DNA of 13,742 nucleotides from Nitrosopumilaceae archaeon (GCA_021296165.1 JAGWAW010000055.1:1-13742), one strand, 5' to 3'; positions 1 through 7,162 are shown, counted from the stretch's first letter. Numbers and translations are program-made. Notes: a model not told the origin generated them from the letters alone.

Positions 1-39
1 CATAGACATGAACAACCCACACGCCAACAGCCCTATCAC
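1..39 (-). CDS. Possible start of the next gene, partial, hydrophobic N-terminus
   Basis: Downstream of the HAD gene stop, a minus-strand frame stays open to the window edge. From a GTG at 37-39 it reads MIGLLACGLFMSM, which looks like the beginning of a signal peptide or membrane helix. ATG codons at 7-9 and 1-3 lie in the same frame. A second open frame begins with a GTG that overlaps the HAD stop by 4 bases (59-62), matching the coupling used elsewhere in this operon, but its translation is less protein-like. Too little is visible to name the gene. If the operon continues in a usual archaeal order, hisB or another his gene would be expected here, and the hydrophobic start does not suggest that. 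Confidence 0.2.
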   Translation of the reverse strand, partial: MIGLLACGLFMSM

Positions 40-57
40 AACACCGAGCCTGCCCTC

Positions 58-1026
58 TCACTCCAGCACGCTCGGCAGTCCGGTGACGAGCTTCACTATA
101 TGGTCCGCCTTCCTGTCCAAGAACATCTCCTGCCGCCTGCGCCTGTCGGCGGCCGTCCCCCACACCCCAACAAAGACCACACCGCAGTCGGCGGCGCGGG
201 CCATCATCAGATCCTCGGCCGAATCGCCCACATACACGCAGCGGCGTATGCCCATCGCGTCTATCGCCGAGACCAGTGATTTGGGGTTGGGCTTTGCCAT
301 GGAGCGGGGCTCATCCTCCAGAAACGCAGACCCGTCCATGTTGAATATGTCCATCATATCCCCCAGGGTGTGCCGCGCCGACTCGTACCCCCTGCCGGTG
401 ACCATCCCTATGCGGGAGCCGAACCTCCGGTGCAGCCACTCCCGCGTCGTATCATCCAGCAGTATGCGCTCGCGTTCTATGAGTCCGGGCTCGGCAAACC
501 GCGACTCCCTTCCGCTGATCTTTTGATATAGATCCGGCCCATAAAACAGCTGATCAAAGACCTCCTGCACCACGCTGCCTGAACCCGGATACGCCAGCCG
601 TCCCACCACGTCGGACATGTTGCACAGGCTGGCGGCTATGTCAGCGGCGTCCCTCACCCCCCGGCAGTCGGCGAACGCGGCCTCGGCCCTCCCCACATCC
701 ATGCGGGCGCGGGCAGAGGCGGCCATCATGAGCGTGGCCGCGTACGCGAGATCCACCTCGTTGTTGAAGGCTCCTGTGTCCTTGAACGTCTGTATCACGC
801 GGGGCTGGAGGGGCGGTATGCCCCGCACTCCCAGCCAGTCCAGAACGTACCCGACGGTCCGCACTATGGTGGCGCCGTACGACTCGGCCACGTCCACCAG
901 CACCCCGTCGCAGTCGAATATTATGCCGTCGGGCCGCTCGCCCCCTTCGGCAGGCTCCGCGCCGCCGGCGGAGCGGCCATGCAGTATGTGTGCCAGATAC
1001 GCGCCCAGCGACCCGGTAGAAATCAT
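58..1026 (-). CDS. HAD-superfamily hydrolase in the his operon, candidate histidinol-phosphate phosphatase
   Basis: This 322-residue protein has all four HAD motifs. Motif I is IIFDCDGVLVD at about residues 35-45, with nucleophile D38 and acid/base D40. Motif II is MVTGRG with T210. The motif III lysine is K245 in AKPNP. Motif IV is YVGDSAEDL with D268 and D272. The long insert between motifs I and II (about residues 46-190) is the cap region of a subfamily I enzyme. The ATG at 1026 was chosen because it overlaps the hisC stop as ATGA, the same coupling used between hisG, hisD and hisC; an upstream in-frame ATG at 1098 lies inside hisC. HAD enzymes dephosphorylate small phosphoesters. Being last in a hisG-hisD-hisC run makes L-histidinol-phosphate the most likely substrate, but that is inferred from context. 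A phosphoglycolate-phosphatase-like role is the alternative. Confidence 0.85.
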   Translation of the reverse strand: MISTGSLGAYLAHILHGRSAGGAEPAEGGERPDGIIFDCDGVLVDVAESYGATIVRTVGYVLDWLGVRGIPPLQPRVIQTFKDTGAFNNEVDLAYAATLMMAASARARMDVGRAEAAFADCRGVRDAADIAASLCNMSDVVGRLAYPGSGSVVQEVFDQLFYGPDLYQKISGRESRFAEPGLIERERILLDDTTREWLHRRFGSRIGMVTGRGYESARHTLGDMMDIFNMDGSAFLEDEPRSMAKPNPKSLVSAIDAMGIRRCVYVGDSAEDLMMARAADCGVVFVGVWGTAADRRRRQEMFLDRKADHIVKLVTGLPSVLE

Positions 1027-2081
1027 TTCAGCAGGTCCCGCACCGCCAGCAGGAAGCGCGAGTTCATGGACTTGGTGCCCACGCTCACCCGGAGGCACCC
1101 GGCCGACTCCCCGACCCTTCCCAGCAGCCTTACCGCTATCCCCTGCTCGGCCAGCGCCTTGTGTATGCGGCGGCAGGCGCGGCCCGCGTCAAACAGCACG
1201 AAGTTGGCGTCCGAGTCAAACACCCGGAACGCCCCGTACCCCCGCAGCGCGGTTATAATGCGGCGCCGCTCCTCCCGCACCACGTCCCAGGTGGCGGAGG
1301 CCTCGCCGGCCCGCTCCAGCGCCAGCACGGCCGCTTCGGCAGATACGGAGGATACCGGGTAGGGATACTGCAGCACGCGGCCGAACACGTCTGATATGGC
1401 GCGGTCGGCCACCATGTACCCCACCCGCAGGCCGGCCATGCCGAACGATTTGGAGAGAGTCCGCACCACCACCACGTTGGGGTACCTCTTGGGCATGCGG
1501 TACGCCGAGTACCCCCCGAACTCGGCGTAGGCCTCGTCCAGTATTATCACGCCCTCAAACGACTCGGCTAGGCGGCGCAGGTCCGCCCGGCGGATCTGGT
1601 GCCCGGTGGGGTTGTTGGGCGAGTCCAGATACACCATGTCTGCGCGGGCCGACGCCTCCAGTATGTCGTCTATGGACACCCTCATGTCCGGGCCGTACGG
1701 AACCCGGACCATCTCCATGCCGTGCAGGGCGCACCTGTCCACGAAGAACGAGAATGCCGGGTCGGTGGCCAGCACCGCATCACCCCGTTCTGCCAGGTGT
1801 CCCAGCAGCATGTCCAGTATCTGGTCGGACCCGTTCCCCACCGTGATCATCTGGGCCGGCACCCGGAGGTACGAGGATATGGCTCGGGCCACCTTCTCCG
1901 TCGCCCCGGCCGGATACTGCCGCGCGTCGACGCGGCGGCGGGCCGCCTCCATCACGTCCCGCTGGAACCGCTCCGGCAGGGCCATGTTCTCGTTAGAGTC
2001 CATCCGAAGGCCGGAGTGCGGGGGCGGCTTCTCGTACCCGGAAAGTCCCGAGAGGGCCTCCAGCCTCTCCCGCAGGCTCAC
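1023..2081 (-). CDS. hisC: Histidinol-phosphate aminotransferase
   Basis: This 352-residue, fold-type I PLP-dependent aminotransferase converts imidazole-acetol phosphate and glutamate to histidinol phosphate and 2-oxoglutarate. Visible HisC landmarks are the substrate-binding DSNEN near residue 28, NGSDQILDML (83-92) at the cofactor phosphate, SPNNPTG (154-160), DEAYAEFGG (182-190) with the PLP-contacting Asp and Tyr, the Schiff-base lysine K211 in TLSKSFGMAGLRVGY, and LRVSVGT near the C-terminus with the carboxylate-binding Arg. The length is normal for the family. The ATG at 2081 overlaps the hisD stop by 4 bases and its own stop overlaps the HAD start by 4 bases, so translation is probably coupled. 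Aromatic aminotransferases are related, but the histidine operon context settles the call. Confidence 0.95.
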   Translation of the reverse strand: MSLRERLEALSGLSGYEKPPPHSGLRMDSNENMALPERFQRDVMEAARRRVDARQYPAGATEKVARAISSYLRVPAQMITVGNGSDQILDMLLGHLAERGDAVLATDPAFSFFVDRCALHGMEMVRVPYGPDMRVSIDDILEASARADMVYLDSPNNPTGHQIRRADLRRLAESFEGVIILDEAYAEFGGYSAYRMPKRYPNVVVVRTLSKSFGMAGLRVGYMVADRAISDVFGRVLQYPYPVSSVSAEAAVLALERAGEASATWDVVREERRRIITALRGYGAFRVFDSDANFVLFDAGRACRRIHKALAEQGIAVRLLGRVGESAGCLRVSVGTKSMNSRFLLAVRDLLK

Positions 2082-3328
2082 GGCACCCTTCCCCTCACCG
2101 CCTCATAGTGATTGTGGAGCCCCTCGACGCGGGTCACGGCCCCCACCCTGTCCAGTATGTCGGCCATCCTGGAATGATCGGCCCGGGCCGTGACGCGCAT
2201 CTTGGTGTAGTCCAGCACCGAGAGGGGCCCGCGCAGCCTGCCCTGGCGGCCGGTGGGCAGTATGTGGTTGGAGCCCAGCATGTAGTCGCTGGCCGCCGAG
2301 GGCGTCTCGGATCCGAGCAGTATGAGCCCCGGCGAGTTGAGCGGGGCCGCGTCGCGTTCCGGGTCGCCGGTCAGGACCTCGAGGTGCTCGGGGGCCAGCC
2401 GCTCGGCCGCCGAGACCGCCGACCGTACATCGCCAAAGACGGCCAGAAAGCCGTTCTTGTACAGGCTCTCCCGCACTATATCAGAGCGCCCTATCGTGTC
2501 CAGCCTGGATTCCACCGCATCTGCGACCCTCCGGGCCAGGGCCTCCGAGTCTGTCAGCATGAAGCATATTGTATCGGGGCTGTGCTCGGCCTGCGATATC
2601 AGGTCCAGTGCCACCATGTCCGGATCCGCCGCGCCGTCGGCTACGATGCCCAGCTCAGTTGGCCCGGCCTCCATGTCCACCGGGACGTCGGCCGACACCA
2701 TACCCTTGGCGGCCGTCACTACGGCCCCGCCCGGCCCCACTATCTTGTCCACCCCGGGTATGGTCGCGGTGCCGTACGCCAAGGCGGCCACCGCCTGTGC
2801 CCCGCCGGTCCAGTATATCTCATGGGCCCCGCAGTGGTCGGCCGCCACTACGGTGGCCGCGTCAAAGCCGCTGTCCGGCGGCGGCGTAACCACCACGATG
2901 CGGCCCACTCCCGCCACCGACGCGGGCACCACCGACATGACGGCCGAGCTGGGGTACCGGGCCCGGCCCCCCGGAACGTAGCACCCCACGCTGGGGATGG
3001 GCCGGAAGGCGCGGCTTATACCGGGCGGCGCCGGCGCCCCGTTCAGCGAGTCCAGCAGGGACTGCTCGGCATCCCGCAGGAGCGAGGCCATGTCCCGTAT
3101 GGCGTCCAGCACCTCGGGCTGGACTTCCCGGTACGCCCGCCGTATCTCCCCGGGCGAGACCCGCAGCGGGCCCGCATGCCCCGAGAAGCGCTTCTCGTAC
3201 TCCAGCAGTGCCTCATCCCCCCGCTCCCGCACGTCCCGCACTATATCCCGTACCGCGGATGGATCGGGGCCGGCGGGCCGACGCTCCCCCAAGACGGACG
3301 GGTCGTCTCCGGACAGTATCTGCATCAT
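2078..3328 (-). CDS. hisD: Histidinol dehydrogenase
   Basis: The 416-residue enzyme oxidises L-histidinol to L-histidine in two NAD-dependent steps, using a zinc ion. Residues matching the zinc ligands known from E. coli HisD are Q246 and H249 in SQAEHSPDT, D348 in ASDYMLGSNH, and H407 in VEGLHNHYEA. The catalytic pair is E314-H315 in LAPEHLEV. Other family blocks are CYVPGGRARYPSS (116-128), VDMEAGPTEL (217-226) and SVLDYTKM (370-377). The frame stays open far upstream, to 3874, but that part lies over hisG. The ATG at 3328 was chosen because it overlaps the hisG TGA as ATGA and gives the usual HisD length. A second ATG follows directly at 3325. Expression is probably coupled to hisG. Confidence 0.95.
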   Translation of the reverse strand: MMQILSGDDPSVLGERRPAGPDPSAVRDIVRDVRERGDEALLEYEKRFSGHAGPLRVSPGEIRRAYREVQPEVLDAIRDMASLLRDAEQSLLDSLNGAPAPPGISRAFRPIPSVGCYVPGGRARYPSSAVMSVVPASVAGVGRIVVVTPPPDSGFDAATVVAADHCGAHEIYWTGGAQAVAALAYGTATIPGVDKIVGPGGAVVTAAKGMVSADVPVDMEAGPTELGIVADGAADPDMVALDLISQAEHSPDTICFMLTDSEALARRVADAVESRLDTIGRSDIVRESLYKNGFLAVFGDVRSAVSAAERLAPEHLEVLTGDPERDAAPLNSPGLILLGSETPSAASDYMLGSNHILPTGRQGRLRGPLSVLDYTKMRVTARADHSRMADILDRVGAVTRVEGLHNHYEAVRGRVP

Positions 3329-4281
3329 TGCCCCATGTTCAGGATCTGGCGGGGCTCGTGGACCACCAACCCCTGCCCCATCCTGGAGAGGCGGGGCACC
3401 AGTGAGTGGTACTCCTCCTTGCGGATTATCGTGTTTATCGCGTACCAGTTCGGATCGCTCAGGGGGCTGACGGTGGGCCTCTTCAGGGAGCTGAGCTGCT
3501 CCAGCACGTCCCCCAGGTTCTCCTTGCGCACGTTGAAGTAGATGTGGAGGTGCTTGCGGGCATGCACCGCCCCGGTCAGCAGCGAGGCGATATCCCTCAT
3601 CTTCTGCGACTTGGTATCGTCGGCCAGCGACTGCGGGTTGGCTATAAGCCGGGCCGAGGAGGTCATCACGGTGTCGGCTATCTGCAGCTTGTTCTGGACC
3701 AGGGTGGTGCCCGTCTCGGTCACGTCTATGATGGCGTCCACGTCGTCGGGCGGCTTTGCCTCGGTGGCACCGAACGAAAGTAGTATCTGCACCATCTCGT
3801 TGTCGCCCCGCCGGAGCCACGGGGTCACTATGAGCGGATCCGCGTCCCCGTACGCGTCCGCATACGACGGGCATCCCTTGATGAACGAGGAGGCCGTCGT
3901 CAGGTACTCCGAGGAGACCCGGAATATCCGCTTCTGGGATATGTACTGGGACAGCATCTGGTCCAGGGAGCGGTGGGGGAGCGAGTCCGGAAAGGCCGCC
4001 ACCAGCCTTATCCGGCCATACTCCAGGTCGGCCATCTCGGCCACCCGGACGGATGCCTCCCGCACCCAGTCTATTCCGGTGATCCCTATGTCGTACAGGC
4101 CGTCGGCCACCAATGTAGGTATCTCCTGCGGCCGCATCATCTTGACCTGTATGTCCGGGTCGTCCAGGTACACGTGATAGCTGCGCTCCTTGCGGGTCAC
4201 CCGGGCCCAGGCCTGGCCCAAGAGCTTGAAGGTGGCCTGCTCCAGGCTACCCTTGGGGATCACAAACCTTACCGGGTCCAT
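3325..4281 (-). CDS. hisG: ATP phosphoribosyltransferase, long form
   Basis: HisG condenses ATP with PRPP, the first committed step of histidine synthesis. The protein has 318 residues, the size of the long form that carries its own regulatory domain and does not need HisZ. The N-terminus RFVIPKGSL is typical. GLYDIGITGIDWV (61-73) belongs to the periplasmic-binding-protein-like catalytic fold. DVTETGTTL (186-194) is the PRPP-binding loop. The C-terminal part, from about residue 240, has the beta-alpha-beta pattern of the ACT-like domain through which histidine inhibits long HisG proteins. It leads the operon: a TATA-like box at 4304-4311 lies about 26 bases before the ATG at 4281, which suggests a leaderless mRNA. 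No Shine-Dalgarno site is visible. Confidence 0.95.
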   Translation of the reverse strand: MDPVRFVIPKGSLEQATFKLLGQAWARVTRKERSYHVYLDDPDIQVKMMRPQEIPTLVADGLYDIGITGIDWVREASVRVAEMADLEYGRIRLVAAFPDSLPHRSLDQMLSQYISQKRIFRVSSEYLTTASSFIKGCPSYADAYGDADPLIVTPWLRRGDNEMVQILLSFGATEAKPPDDVDAIIDVTETGTTLVQNKLQIADTVMTSSARLIANPQSLADDTKSQKMRDIASLLTGAVHARKHLHIYFNVRKENLGDVLEQLSSLKRPTVSPLSDPNWYAINTIIRKEEYHSLVPRLSRMGQGLVVHEPRQILNMGQ

Positions 4282-4303
4282 GGCATCCGGAGGGTGGACG
4301 GTC

Positions 4304-4311
4304 TAATAATA
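4304..4311 (-). promoter_or_regulatory. TATA box of the his operon
   Basis: On the minus strand this reads TATTATTA. Its centre is about 26 bases before the hisG ATG at 4281, so transcription probably starts at or beside the start codon. It stands out in a very GC-rich spacer. Confidence 0.65.
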
Positions 4312-4385
4312 GGGATTGTGTCCGGGGGTCCCGTAGGCGTGGGGAGTAGACACGGCCCGGGCCGGCGGGGCCCCGGCTCAAACGG

Positions 4386-4391
4386 TTTAAT
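4386..4391 (+). promoter_or_regulatory. TATA-like box of the AK6-like gene
   Basis: TTTAAT within CGGTTTAATCA is centred about 27 bases before the GTG at 4416. With the hisG box it forms a divergent promoter region of about 134 bases. The spacing supports the GTG as a leaderless start. Confidence 0.6.
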
Positions 4392-4415
4392 CACTCCACA
4401 TCCCATACCCGGGCA

Positions 4416-4952
4416 GTGTTCCATGTAATCACCGGAAGCCCGGGAACCGGCAAGCACACCATATCCGGGCTGCTGGCCGCCGCCCTGCACATGTCCGCGG
4501 TGGACACAACCCGGGCCGCCGTCGAGGCGGGGCTGGCCGGGCCGGAGGGAACAGACACCGACGCCCTGGCGCGCATAATAGGCCGGCCGTCCGCCGATAC
4601 GCTGCTGGTGGGCCACCTGGCCCCCCACGTGGCCGCGCCAGACACTGTGGCGAGCGCCACGGTGCTGCGCCGCAGCCCCTACGAGCTCGAGGCGGTGTAC
4701 CGCCGCCGGGGCTATGCCCGCCCCAAGGCCCTGGCGAACCTGGGCGCCGAGATACTGGACGTGGTGGCCGGCGAGGCGGCCGCCGCCTTCGGCCGCATAA
4801 CCCAGGTGGACGTGACCGGCGACACGCCGGAGGGCAGCGCCCGCAAGGTCGCCGGGGCCGTGCGGGGGTCCTACACCTCCGACAGGGTGGACTGGCTGGG
4901 AGCCATACACCGCAACGGAGACATCTCCAGGTTCTTTGAGCTGGACAAATAA
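4416..4952 (+). CDS. AK6/Fap7-type adenylate kinase-like NTPase
   Basis: This 178-residue P-loop protein starts directly with the Walker A strand, MFHVITGSPGTGKHT, with G7 to T15 and lysine K13. LLVGHLAPHV (63-72) sits where AK6 proteins carry their second nucleotide-binding strand. LRRSPYELEAVYRRRGYA (84-101) followed by the helix LANLGAEILDVV (106-117) matches the LID and NMP region of archaeal AK6/Fap7 proteins, which are about this size. In the family these enzymes act as adenylate kinase/ATPase, and the eukaryotic member helps small-subunit ribosome maturation. A ribosomal role here is inference. The GTG start fits the TATA box 27 bases upstream. The gene ends 24 bases before tgtA, so co-transcription is plausible. 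Another small nucleoside-monophosphate kinase is the alternative call. Confidence 0.8.
   Translation: MFHVITGSPGTGKHTISGLLAAALHMSAVDTTRAAVEAGLAGPEGTDTDALARIIGRPSADTLLVGHLAPHVAAPDTVASATVLRRSPYELEAVYRRRGYARPKALANLGAEILDVVAGEAAAAFGRITQVDVTGDTPEGSARKVAGAVRGSYTSDRVDWLGAIHRNGDISRFFELDK
4947..4952 (+). promoter_or_regulatory. Weak TATA-like box before tgtA
   Basis: AAATAA at the very end of the kinase gene is centred about 27 bases before the tgtA GTG at 4977, the same distance as the other boxes here. It may give tgtA its own leaderless transcript inside an otherwise joint unit. The motif is short and overlaps a stop codon, so it could be chance. Confidence 0.35.
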
Positions 4953-4976
4953 GGCGCCCCTGACCCGCCGCATACC

Positions 4977-6464
4977 GTGTTCGAGGTAATAAAGTCGGAT
5001 CTGGGCGGGCGGATAGGCCGGCTCCACACCAACCACGGCACGGTGGAGACCCCCGCGTTCGTGCCCGTCATACACCCCGTAAAGCAGTCCATAGGCTGCA
5101 GCACCATACGCGAGATGGGCTTTGAGATGGTCATCACCAACGCGTACATAACCATGAAGCGGTACGGGGAGGAGGCCGAGCGGCGGGGCATCCACGACAT
5201 CATAGGGTTCGACGGCCCCATAATGACCGACTCGGGCGGGTACCAGGTGCTGGAGTACGGCGACCTGGACATAGAGCCGGCCCGCATGGCCGGGTTCGAG
5301 GCGGCCATCATGTCCGACGTGGCCGTACCCCTGGACAAGCCCACCGGGTTCGGGCTCCCGCACGATACGGCGTCATCTTACGTGGACCGCACCCTGGAGG
5401 CCTGCCGGCAGACCCTCGGGGCGGCGCCCGACAACGGCCAGATATGGGTGGGCCCCATACAGGGCGGCGAGCACGCCGACCTGGTGCGGCGCTCGGCGCG
5501 GGGGCTCCTGGAGGCCGGCCACACCATGGTGGCGCTGGGCAGCCCCGTCGAGTTCATGGAGTCGTACGAGTATAGATTGTTGGCGCAGATGATAACGGAG
5601 GCCCGCGAAGCCGTTCCGCCCCGGATCCCCATGCACCTCTTCGGCGCCGGCCACCCGCTCACCATACCGCTGGCCGTGGCGCTGGGCTGCGACACATTCG
5701 ACTCGGCCTCGTACATACTGTACGCCAAGCAGGACCGCTACATCACCTCCGACGGCACCCGCCGCCTGCCCGAGCTGCGCCACCTGCCCTGCTCCTGCGC
5801 CGTCTGCGCCTCCCGCACCCCCGCCGACATAGCGGGCGACGAGCGGCGCGTCGACCTGCTGGCGCTGCACAACCTGGCGGCCATCAAGCTGGAGGTGGAC
5901 GCCACCAAGCAGGCCATCCACGAGGGCCGGCTCTGGGAGCACGTCATCAAGAAGGCCCGGGCCCATCCCCGCCTGTACGAGGCCACGCCGGTCCTGCACA
6001 ACAATGTGGTGCTGGCAGGGGGAACGCCCCGCTTCAAGGCCAAGGCGGCATTCCTGTACGACTACACCGACCAGTACAGGCCCGAGGCCGGGGCCCTCCG
6101 CGGCGCCATAACCTCGTTCCGCACCGCCAAGCCGATCCTCCGCATACTCCCCGAGCCGGAGGCCAAGCCCGCGTACCTGTCCGGGGCGTGCCGCGCCGCA
6201 TCAGAGGACCCCGACGTGCAGGTCTGCGTGTACAACCCGTTCCTCGGCGTGATACCCCTGGAGCTGACCGACCTGTACCCGGCCGCCCACCACCTGAGCG
6301 TCCGCGGCACCCACGAGCCGGCCGCATTCCCCACCTTTACCACATCGCTGAAGCACCTGCTGGCCAACAACGCCTTTGAGGAGATCCGCTACGACGAGTC
6401 AGACCAGTTCCTGGCATACCACATACGGAAGGCGCGCGCCCAAGCCGCCGCGCAGCAAAAATAA
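4977..6464 (+). CDS. tgtA: Archaeosine tRNA-guanine transglycosylase, PUA domain absent
   Basis: TgtA exchanges guanine-15 in the D-loop of archaeal tRNAs for preQ0, the first tRNA-bound step towards archaeosine. The protein has 495 residues. The catalytic barrel shows IMTDSGGYQV with D85, VGPIQGGEH (158-166), MHLFGAGHP (219-227) and the presumed nucleophile D242 in DTFDSASY. The structural zinc site is C272, C274, C277 (PCSCAVC) and H298 in LLALHNL. The C1- and C2-like domains follow, to the end. The Pyrococcus enzyme is about 582 residues because a PUA (C3) domain is attached; that part is missing here, so a separate PUA protein is likely encoded elsewhere. The GTG start at 4977 gives the expected N-terminus and fits a leaderless start. 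Confidence 0.93.
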   Translation: MFEVIKSDLGGRIGRLHTNHGTVETPAFVPVIHPVKQSIGCSTIREMGFEMVITNAYITMKRYGEEAERRGIHDIIGFDGPIMTDSGGYQVLEYGDLDIEPARMAGFEAAIMSDVAVPLDKPTGFGLPHDTASSYVDRTLEACRQTLGAAPDNGQIWVGPIQGGEHADLVRRSARGLLEAGHTMVALGSPVEFMESYEYRLLAQMITEAREAVPPRIPMHLFGAGHPLTIPLAVALGCDTFDSASYILYAKQDRYITSDGTRRLPELRHLPCSCAVCASRTPADIAGDERRVDLLALHNLAAIKLEVDATKQAIHEGRLWEHVIKKARAHPRLYEATPVLHNNVVLAGGTPRFKAKAAFLYDYTDQYRPEAGALRGAITSFRTAKPILRILPEPEAKPAYLSGACRAASEDPDVQVCVYNPFLGVIPLELTDLYPAAHHLSVRGTHEPAAFPTFTTSLKHLLANNAFEEIRYDESDQFLAYHIRKARAQAAAQQK

Positions 6465-6469
6465 AAAAA
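6457..6469 (-). terminator. Oligo-T terminator of the ferredoxin gene
   Basis: On the minus strand this is TTTTTTTATTTTT, starting 14 bases after the ferredoxin TAG. Oligo-T tracts without a hairpin are typical archaeal terminators. On the plus strand it covers the tgtA stop codon. The two genes converge here with only 18 bases between their stops. Confidence 0.6.
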
Positions 6470-6482
6470 GACGGATAACCAT

Positions 6483-6785
6483 CTAGAGGCCTGAGTCCTC
6501 GGCCCAGCCCTTTACAAAGACACCGTTCTTGTGGAGAGGCACCGGCTGTCCGGGAGTGTAGTGCATTGGCCTCATCCAAAAGATTGACTTTGTCGGACAC
6601 ACCCCGATGCATGCACCATCAGAGATGCACCTCTCGGGATAGAACACGAACGCCTTGCCCCTCTTCCAGCCCTCTACGGGTTTTACTCTAAGGACGTCGG
6701 GTCCCAGAGTCGTACAGATCTCCACGCACAGGGCGCAGCCTATACATCTCTGCTCGTCGACATCTGGCAGTATTGCGATTGGCAT
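6483..6785 (-). CDS. Two-cluster ferredoxin with an Asp-for-Cys motif
   Basis: A 100-residue soluble electron carrier with two iron-sulfur motifs. The first is CIGCALCVEIC with C14, C17, C20 and C24. The second is CISDGACIGVCP with C53, D56, C59 and C63: the second cysteine is replaced by aspartate, giving C-x2-D-x2-C-x3-CP. In known ferredoxins such as that of Pyrococcus furiosus this substitution allows an Asp-ligated [4Fe-4S] or a [3Fe-4S] cluster. The 26 residues between the first motif and the second form an insertion rich in charged and aromatic residues, and a tail of about 37 residues follows. A TATA box at 6808-6818 fits a leaderless start at 6785. Codon choice (ATC favoured over ATA, AGA/AGG arginine) differs from neighbouring genes and suggests strong expression. 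The redox partner is unknown. Confidence 0.88.
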   Translation of the reverse strand: MPIAILPDVDEQRCIGCALCVEICTTLGPDVLRVKPVEGWKRGKAFVFYPERCISDGACIGVCPTKSIFWMRPMHYTPGQPVPLHKNGVFVKGWAEDSGL

Positions 6786-6807
6786 TATGGAGATGGTTCC
6801 CCCGGCA

Positions 6808-6818
6808 TTATATTTAAA
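6808..6818 (-). promoter_or_regulatory. Strong TATA box of the ferredoxin gene
   Basis: Minus strand TTTAAATATAA, centred 28 bases before the ATG at 6785. It is the best match to an archaeal TATA box in the window and implies a leaderless or nearly leaderless mRNA. Confidence 0.75.
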
Positions 6819-6902
6819 CCATGATTCAATTTCAAAACCCCGTTATGCGCCGGCCGAACCCGGCGGGCCGCCATACAACATAGGCCCCCCCACACAGATA
6901 AC

Positions 6903-6928
6903 AAACAAAAAAGAACGCCATACGTTCT
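6903..6928 (-). terminator. Hairpin plus T-run after the 70-residue gene
   Basis: On the minus strand a perfect 6-bp stem AGAACG/CGTTCT (6912-6917 with 6923-6928, 5-base loop) overlaps the stop codon and is followed directly by TTTTTTG and a second T-rich stretch. This looks like a bacterial intrinsic terminator; in archaea the T-run alone usually suffices. Confidence 0.6.
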
Positions 6929-7139
6929 ACTTTCTCATTGCGTCGATCTGACCGGATGTGATCCAGTCAAGCAGTTCAGCCGATGATGGATTCAGGTCTG
7001 CTCTCTTGTTCAGCAGGTTCTGAACCCAGATCCAGTTGATCTGATTCAAAAGAGGCTTGTTGAACTCGTCTTCGGCTCGTACCTTGAATACCAAGGAGCC
7101 GTCCTGCTGCTCAAGCCACTCTTGGAAACTTCTTCCCAT
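6927..7139 (-). CDS. Unrecognised 70-residue protein, probably highly expressed
   Basis: The ATG at 7139 gives a 70-residue acidic to neutral protein with no cysteine, no signal peptide and no membrane segment. It begins MGRSFQEWLEQQDGSLVF and ends SGQIDAMRK, and its spacing of Leu, Trp and polar residues suggests mostly helix. I do not recognise the family. The frame is open further upstream, to 7382, but that part overlaps the divergent gene and has a different, shadow-like composition. The start at 7139 is supported by a TATA box at 7163-7170, 27 bases upstream. All four isoleucines use ATC and arginines use AGA or CGA, unlike the ATA- and CGG-rich neighbours. A hairpin and T-run end the transcript. 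Together these suggest an independently and strongly transcribed gene. Confidence 0.75.
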   Translation of the reverse strand: MGRSFQEWLEQQDGSLVFKVRAEDEFNKPLLNQINWIWVQNLLNKRADLNPSSAELLDWITSGQIDAMRK

Positions 7140-7162
7140 GGTTGGCTCGTTATAGATGTAGG

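Noticed and set aside
2108..3541. Long plus-strand frame opposite hisD
   Set aside because: It is a mirror of hisD codons, with Arg/Gly/His repeats and no recognisable motif.
3329..3874. Upstream extension of the hisD frame
   Set aside because: It lies over hisG on the same strand, reads as low-complexity Arg/Gly/Pro sequence, and the ATGA overlap with hisG fixes the hisD start at 3328.
4269..5363. Long minus-strand frame covering the kinase and part of tgtA
   Set aside because: The composition is Gly/His/Val/Tyr-rich shadow sequence, typical of GC-rich genes read backwards, and both plus-strand genes have clear catalytic motifs.
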